NCBI GenBank assembly: GCA_021797855.1
Contig: JAJZYX010000001.1
Coordinates: forward strand, 124,001 to 188,000
DNA length: 64,000 nt
Direction of reading: 5' to 3'
Source of the DNA: Thermoplasmata archaeon
GTDB lineage: Archaea; Thermoplasmatota; Thermoplasmata; Thermoplasmatales; GCA-001856825
Shown here: piece by piece, positions 60,913 through 64,000 of the stretch
Layout of the letters: every line of letters starts with the position of its first letter
How positions within the stretch are numbered: position 1 is the first letter of the stretch
Notes under the pieces: generated by a model
What the model was told of the DNA's origin: nothing
Databases searched by the model: none
Seen by the model: only the letters and a program-made list of their open reading frames with translations
Program-made: the position numbers and the translations under genes

Positions 60913-61407
60913 ATGAAGACTGAAAAAAATACACTGAACGATCTCAACAGTCTTGACAGGAAGATATTACTGGCGATATTTGACAGCAGGGAAACCAATC
61001 TGAGCATCATATCCAAAAAAGTCGGTGTTTCTAAATCTACAGTTCACAACAGGCTAAAAAAGATGAAGCAGAACAACTTCCTGAAAGGGGTTATACCTCT
61101 CATAAACCAGGCTAATCTTGATAGGAGCATAACAGCTATATCCCTCATTAATGCAAAATACGGCCCTGAATACGGTGAGGCAATAGGGTCCAGGATATCG
61201 AAGATTAAAGGGGTCTGGGCCGTGTATTTTGTCCTAGGAAGCATAGATTTCGTAGCCTTGATCCGTGCAAAGGACAAGGCGGAACTTGGGAGTATCGTCA
61301 ACGAGCTATCCAAGACTCCTGGAGTGGAGAGAAGTGAAACAATCATGGCCCTCAATACGGCTAAGGAAGATTTCCCCGAATCGCTCAAGCTAATAATAAG
61401 GGGTTGA
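60913..61407 (+). CDS. Lrp/AsnC-family transcription regulator
   Basis: A 164-aa regulator: a helix-turn-helix in ISKKVGVSKSTVHNRLKKM and an Lrp C-terminal domain with the FVLGSIDFVALIRAKDKAELG stretch. A palindromic site overlaps its promoter. It lies just upstream of the aminotransferase/ALDH pair and is the obvious candidate regulator of that operon and of the transporter operon. It is a third Lrp-type gene in the window. Confidence 0.88.
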   Translation: MKTEKNTLNDLNSLDRKILLAIFDSRETNLSIISKKVGVSKSTVHNRLKKMKQNNFLKGVIPLINQANLDRSITAISLINAKYGPEYGEAIGSRISKIKGVWAVYFVLGSIDFVALIRAKDKAELGSIVNELSKTPGVERSETIMALNTAKEDFPESLKLIIRG

Positions 61408-61523
61408 TGCACTAAAGATTCTCGATTTTTTTAAAAATGAAGAAATTTTTTCTCTGATTCACCGTCCCGTAAGGACTAATCCACCATTAATATACCAGTT
61501 TTCAATAATCTTGGCGATTTGTA

Positions 61524-62900
61524 ATGACAGTTCTAGCACAAGGCAGGCTGAGCGTGGAGATTGCTCCATTGCTGAAGACTAAGATACCAGGTCCAAGGTC
61601 TCTGGAACTTCTGGAGACCCAAAACAGGTATGAGACTTCTAGTAGATCCTATACCTCCTTCTTCAACTTTGCTGTAGACTATGGGAAGGGTTCGACTATA
61701 GTGGATGTAGATGGTAACACTTTCATTGACTGGTTTGGAGGGGTGTCAGTGATGAACCTGGGACATGGCCATCCGGCAGTGGTCAACGCACTCAGGAGCC
61801 AACTAGAAAAGATTACTCATATAACGGAAATTCCTACCGAGGCAAGGATTGGCTACCTGAAGACACTGAACTCTGTCCTTCCCGGTAAAATGAGAGATAA
61901 TTCTAAAGTGCTCATGACAGTTACGGGAGCCGACGCTTGCGAGGCTGCGGTGTCCTTGGCGAGGTACGTGTCTAAGAAACAGACCATAATTGCATTCACC
62001 GGTTCCTACCACGGGATTGCCGGGGGAATAGTCGGGGCAACATCCAATTACCATTACAGGGACTACGCAGGATACCCAGCTCAGAATTATGTATACGCCC
62101 CCTATCCCTACCCGTACAGATTCAGGAGGAGTTCCGAAGGGGAAGACATATCAAAAGAAGTGATTGCAGGTATAAGGGAAATGATTACAGACCCGGATTC
62201 TGGAGTCCCTCCGGTAGGGGGGATAATTGTTGAGCCAATACAGGGTGAGGGAGGCTATATAGTACCGCCTGACGATTTCCTTCCGATGCTAAGGGAAGTA
62301 TGCGATGAGTTTTCCATCCCTCTCATAGTGGATGAAGTGCAGAGCGGGATTGGTAGGACCGGCAAATTGTGGGCAACGGAACATCAAGGTGTGACACCAG
62401 ACATCATGTGCATCTCCAAGAGCATAGGTGGAGGAATACCAATTTCCTCGGTAGTGTACCGGAAGGAATATGACAATCTCCCCAAAGCGTTCCACCTCGG
62501 AACTTACAGAGGTAATCCCCTCGGACTGGCGGCCGGAAAAGTGATCCTCGACATAGTAAAGGAAGAACAATTCCTGGAAAGGGTTAGGTCGAAGGGAAGA
62601 TATTTGATGAAGAGGTTTGAGGAGATCAAGAACAGGTCGAAAGTTATAGGGGAGGTACGCGGGAAAGGGTACATGATCGCCAACGAGATCGTGAGCGATA
62701 AACAGAAAAAGACGCCTGGGACTGAGTTGGCCGGAAAGGTTAGAGAAAGAATGTTCAGGAATGGCGTTCTTATGCATACATGCGGTCACTATGGAAACGT
62801 CATGAGATTTATGGCCCCATTGACAATAGAGGATGATCTCCTTGATAAAGGTCTGTCCATATTCGAAGAATCAGTGAGGGAGGCGGAAGCTGGATTATGA
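61524..62900 (+). CDS. Class III aminotransferase (4-aminobutyrate aminotransferase-like)
   Basis: A 458-aa PLP enzyme with MTVTGADACEAAVSLAR, SYHGIAGG, D270 in IVDEVQSGIGRTGK and PLP lysine K299 in ISKSIGGG. DEVQSGIGRTGK and GNPLGLAAG are the GabT/ornithine aminotransferase-like motifs. It overlaps the following ALDH by 4 nt (ATGA), so the pair is translated together. A TTAATATA box (61487-61494) gives a transcript start near 61517. Confidence 0.88.
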   Translation: MTVLAQGRLSVEIAPLLKTKIPGPRSLELLETQNRYETSSRSYTSFFNFAVDYGKGSTIVDVDGNTFIDWFGGVSVMNLGHGHPAVVNALRSQLEKITHITEIPTEARIGYLKTLNSVLPGKMRDNSKVLMTVTGADACEAAVSLARYVSKKQTIIAFTGSYHGIAGGIVGATSNYHYRDYAGYPAQNYVYAPYPYPYRFRRSSEGEDISKEVIAGIREMITDPDSGVPPVGGIIVEPIQGEGGYIVPPDDFLPMLREVCDEFSIPLIVDEVQSGIGRTGKLWATEHQGVTPDIMCISKSIGGGIPISSVVYRKEYDNLPKAFHLGTYRGNPLGLAAGKVILDIVKEEQFLERVRSKGRYLMKRFEEIKNRSKVIGEVRGKGYMIANEIVSDKQKKTPGTELAGKVRERMFRNGVLMHTCGHYGNVMRFMAPLTIEDDLLDKGLSIFEESVREAEAGL

Positions 62901-64000
62901 ACAGTATTATTACGAGAGACCCTTTCACGGGAAAGATCCTTGAAACTTTCAAGAGCGATACATCCGAGGAGGCGCTTCGTAAGATAAGTCAGACAAGGCA
63001 TGCCCAGAGAGAATGGAAGAAGAATCTCGATGACAGGATAGCCCATTTTAGGGATGTCGTCAAGCCTAATTTTGAGAAGAATCGTGAAGAGCTTGCTTCC
63101 TTGATGACCAGAGAAATGGGAAAGCCCATCTCCCAGAGTTTATCTGAGATACAGAAAACAGTTAGGCTTATTGACTATCTGGTAGAGAATGCCACTTCCA
63201 TCTATTCTGCGGAAGAAATAAAGACAGAAGCTTCAAGGAGTTATGTGAGATTTGACCCACTTGGAGTTGTGATGTGCATTGAACCCTGGAACTTTCCTCT
63301 TTGGCAGGTAGCAAGAGCAGCCTTCCCTGCAATGATTGCGGGAAATGGCGTCGTATTGAAACATGCCAGTATAGTGACAGGTGTGTCCCTTAAAATACAG
63401 GAACTTATCGATTCCCCTGCATTTCGAAGCCTCATAGTCGATGGAAAGACAGCGATGTCTCTTATAAAATACGTTGATGGAGTTGCGTTCACAGGGTCCA
63501 CTCCGGTAGGTGCTGGTATCGCTGCAGAGGCCGGCAAAGAACTCAAGAAGGTCGTAATGGAGCTCGGAGGGTCTGATCCATTCATCGTGTTGGAATCTGC
63601 AGATTTAAAAAATGCCGCAAAGGCTGCAACAGTTGGAAGACTACAGAACAACGGCCAGAGCTGCATAGCATCCAAGAGGTTTCTGGTACAGGAAGAGATT
63701 TACGACGAGTTCAAGGAACTTATAAGAGAGGAGTTCTCCAGAGTCAATATAGGTGATCCAAGCAAGAAGGAAACATATCTTGGCCCTCTATCCTCCGAGG
63801 AACAAAAGAAAACTGTCGAAGGGCAGATTGCGTTCCTAAAATCAAGAGGGCAGGTCTATTACCTTGGGGAAGGGGAAGGCAACATCATTCCCCCTATTCT
63901 GGCGGAAACAGATGAAAACTATCAGGAGGAGATATTTGGACCTGTTGCCGTGCTCCGGAAATTCAAGGGAAAAGATGAAGCCATCAGTATAGCTAACGAA
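62897..64000 (+). CDS. Succinate-semialdehyde dehydrogenase-like ALDH, 3' partial
   Basis: The ORF begins at ATG 62897, overlapping the aminotransferase stop, and is open to the end of the window (368 codons visible). IITRDPFTGKILET, CIEPWNFPLWQV, the base in VMELGGSDP and the nucleophile Cys in NNGQSCIASKRF mark it as a GabD-like ALDH (SSADH group). With the GabT-like enzyme upstream it suggests a GABA-to-succinate route; succinate would then feed the succinate dehydrogenases of the window. The C-terminus lies outside. Confidence 0.87.
   Translation, partial: MNSIITRDPFTGKILETFKSDTSEEALRKISQTRHAQREWKKNLDDRIAHFRDVVKPNFEKNREELASLMTREMGKPISQSLSEIQKTVRLIDYLVENATSIYSAEEIKTEASRSYVRFDPLGVVMCIEPWNFPLWQVARAAFPAMIAGNGVVLKHASIVTGVSLKIQELIDSPAFRSLIVDGKTAMSLIKYVDGVAFTGSTPVGAGIAAEAGKELKKVVMELGGSDPFIVLESADLKNAAKAATVGRLQNNGQSCIASKRFLVQEEIYDEFKELIREEFSRVNIGDPSKKETYLGPLSSEEQKKTVEGQIAFLKSRGQVYYLGEGEGNIIPPILAETDENYQEEIFGPVAVLRKFKGKDEAISIANE

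Noticed and set aside
1-64000. Transposons, prophage genes and CRISPR arrays
   Set aside because: No transposase or integrase motif, no terminal inverted repeats and no regularly spaced 25-37-nt repeats were seen.

Overview
The window looks like chromosomal DNA of an acidophilic, heterotrophic archaeon of the Thermoplasmatales type. The evidence is a wyosine-pathway radical-SAM enzyme, an archaeal signal peptidase with a Ser/His/Asp set, a NuoEFG-less complex I operon, a homologue of the Thermoplasma protein Ta0938, Lrp-type regulators, and many genes whose start codon lies about 25-27 nt behind a TATA box (leaderless transcripts). No transposase, phage gene or CRISPR array is visible. The genus cannot be fixed from the sequence alone.

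Bases 1-1570 hold two tRNA-modification genes (TrmI, Taw1). Bases 1676-8530 hold two different succinate dehydrogenase operons in tandem. The first has SdhA, SdhB, an unusual five-helix membrane subunit carrying a Cys/His cluster, and a tiny membrane protein, and resembles actinobacterial Sdh1. The second is a classical SdhA-C-D-B set. Bases 8598-18569 hold complex I genes nuoABCDHI-J1-J2-KLMN without the NADH module, followed by two short unrecognised genes. The respiratory block is therefore nearly 17 kb.

Bases 18.5-22.4 kb hold a zinc-ribbon protein, UbiX, a polyprenyl synthase, a GNAT protein and a pair with a Ta0938-like protein and a zinc-finger/haem-oxygenase-fold protein. A tRNA-Leu(TAG) lies at 22.5 kb. 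Bases 22.8-41 kb are mostly separately promoted metabolic genes: Lrp regulator, APC permeases, HisD, HAD, MTHFR-like, NifX-like, SDR, cyclase, ALDH, HpcH aldolase, two aminotransferases, cupin, OsmC, homoserine dehydrogenase and a PuuE-like deacetylase. Bases 41-46.8 kb hold transhydrogenase PntAB, a nucleotide-sugar-epimerase-like protein, UbiA and a second Lrp regulator.

Bases 46.8-64 kb form a peptide and amino-acid uptake and catabolism island. An Opp/Dpp ABC transporter is split into an ATPase operon (minus strand, led by a saccharopine-dehydrogenase-like gene) and a binding-protein/permease operon (plus strand). Around them are three class III aminotransferases, a methylmalonate-semialdehyde-dehydrogenase-like enzyme, other aldehyde dehydrogenases (the last cut by the window end), a signal peptidase and a third Lrp regulator with a near-perfect palindrome in its promoter. 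The inferred physiology is uptake of peptides, transamination and semialdehyde oxidation, and electron entry through succinate dehydrogenases and a ferredoxin- or otherwise-fed complex I into a quinone pool, with PntAB balancing NADH and NADPH.
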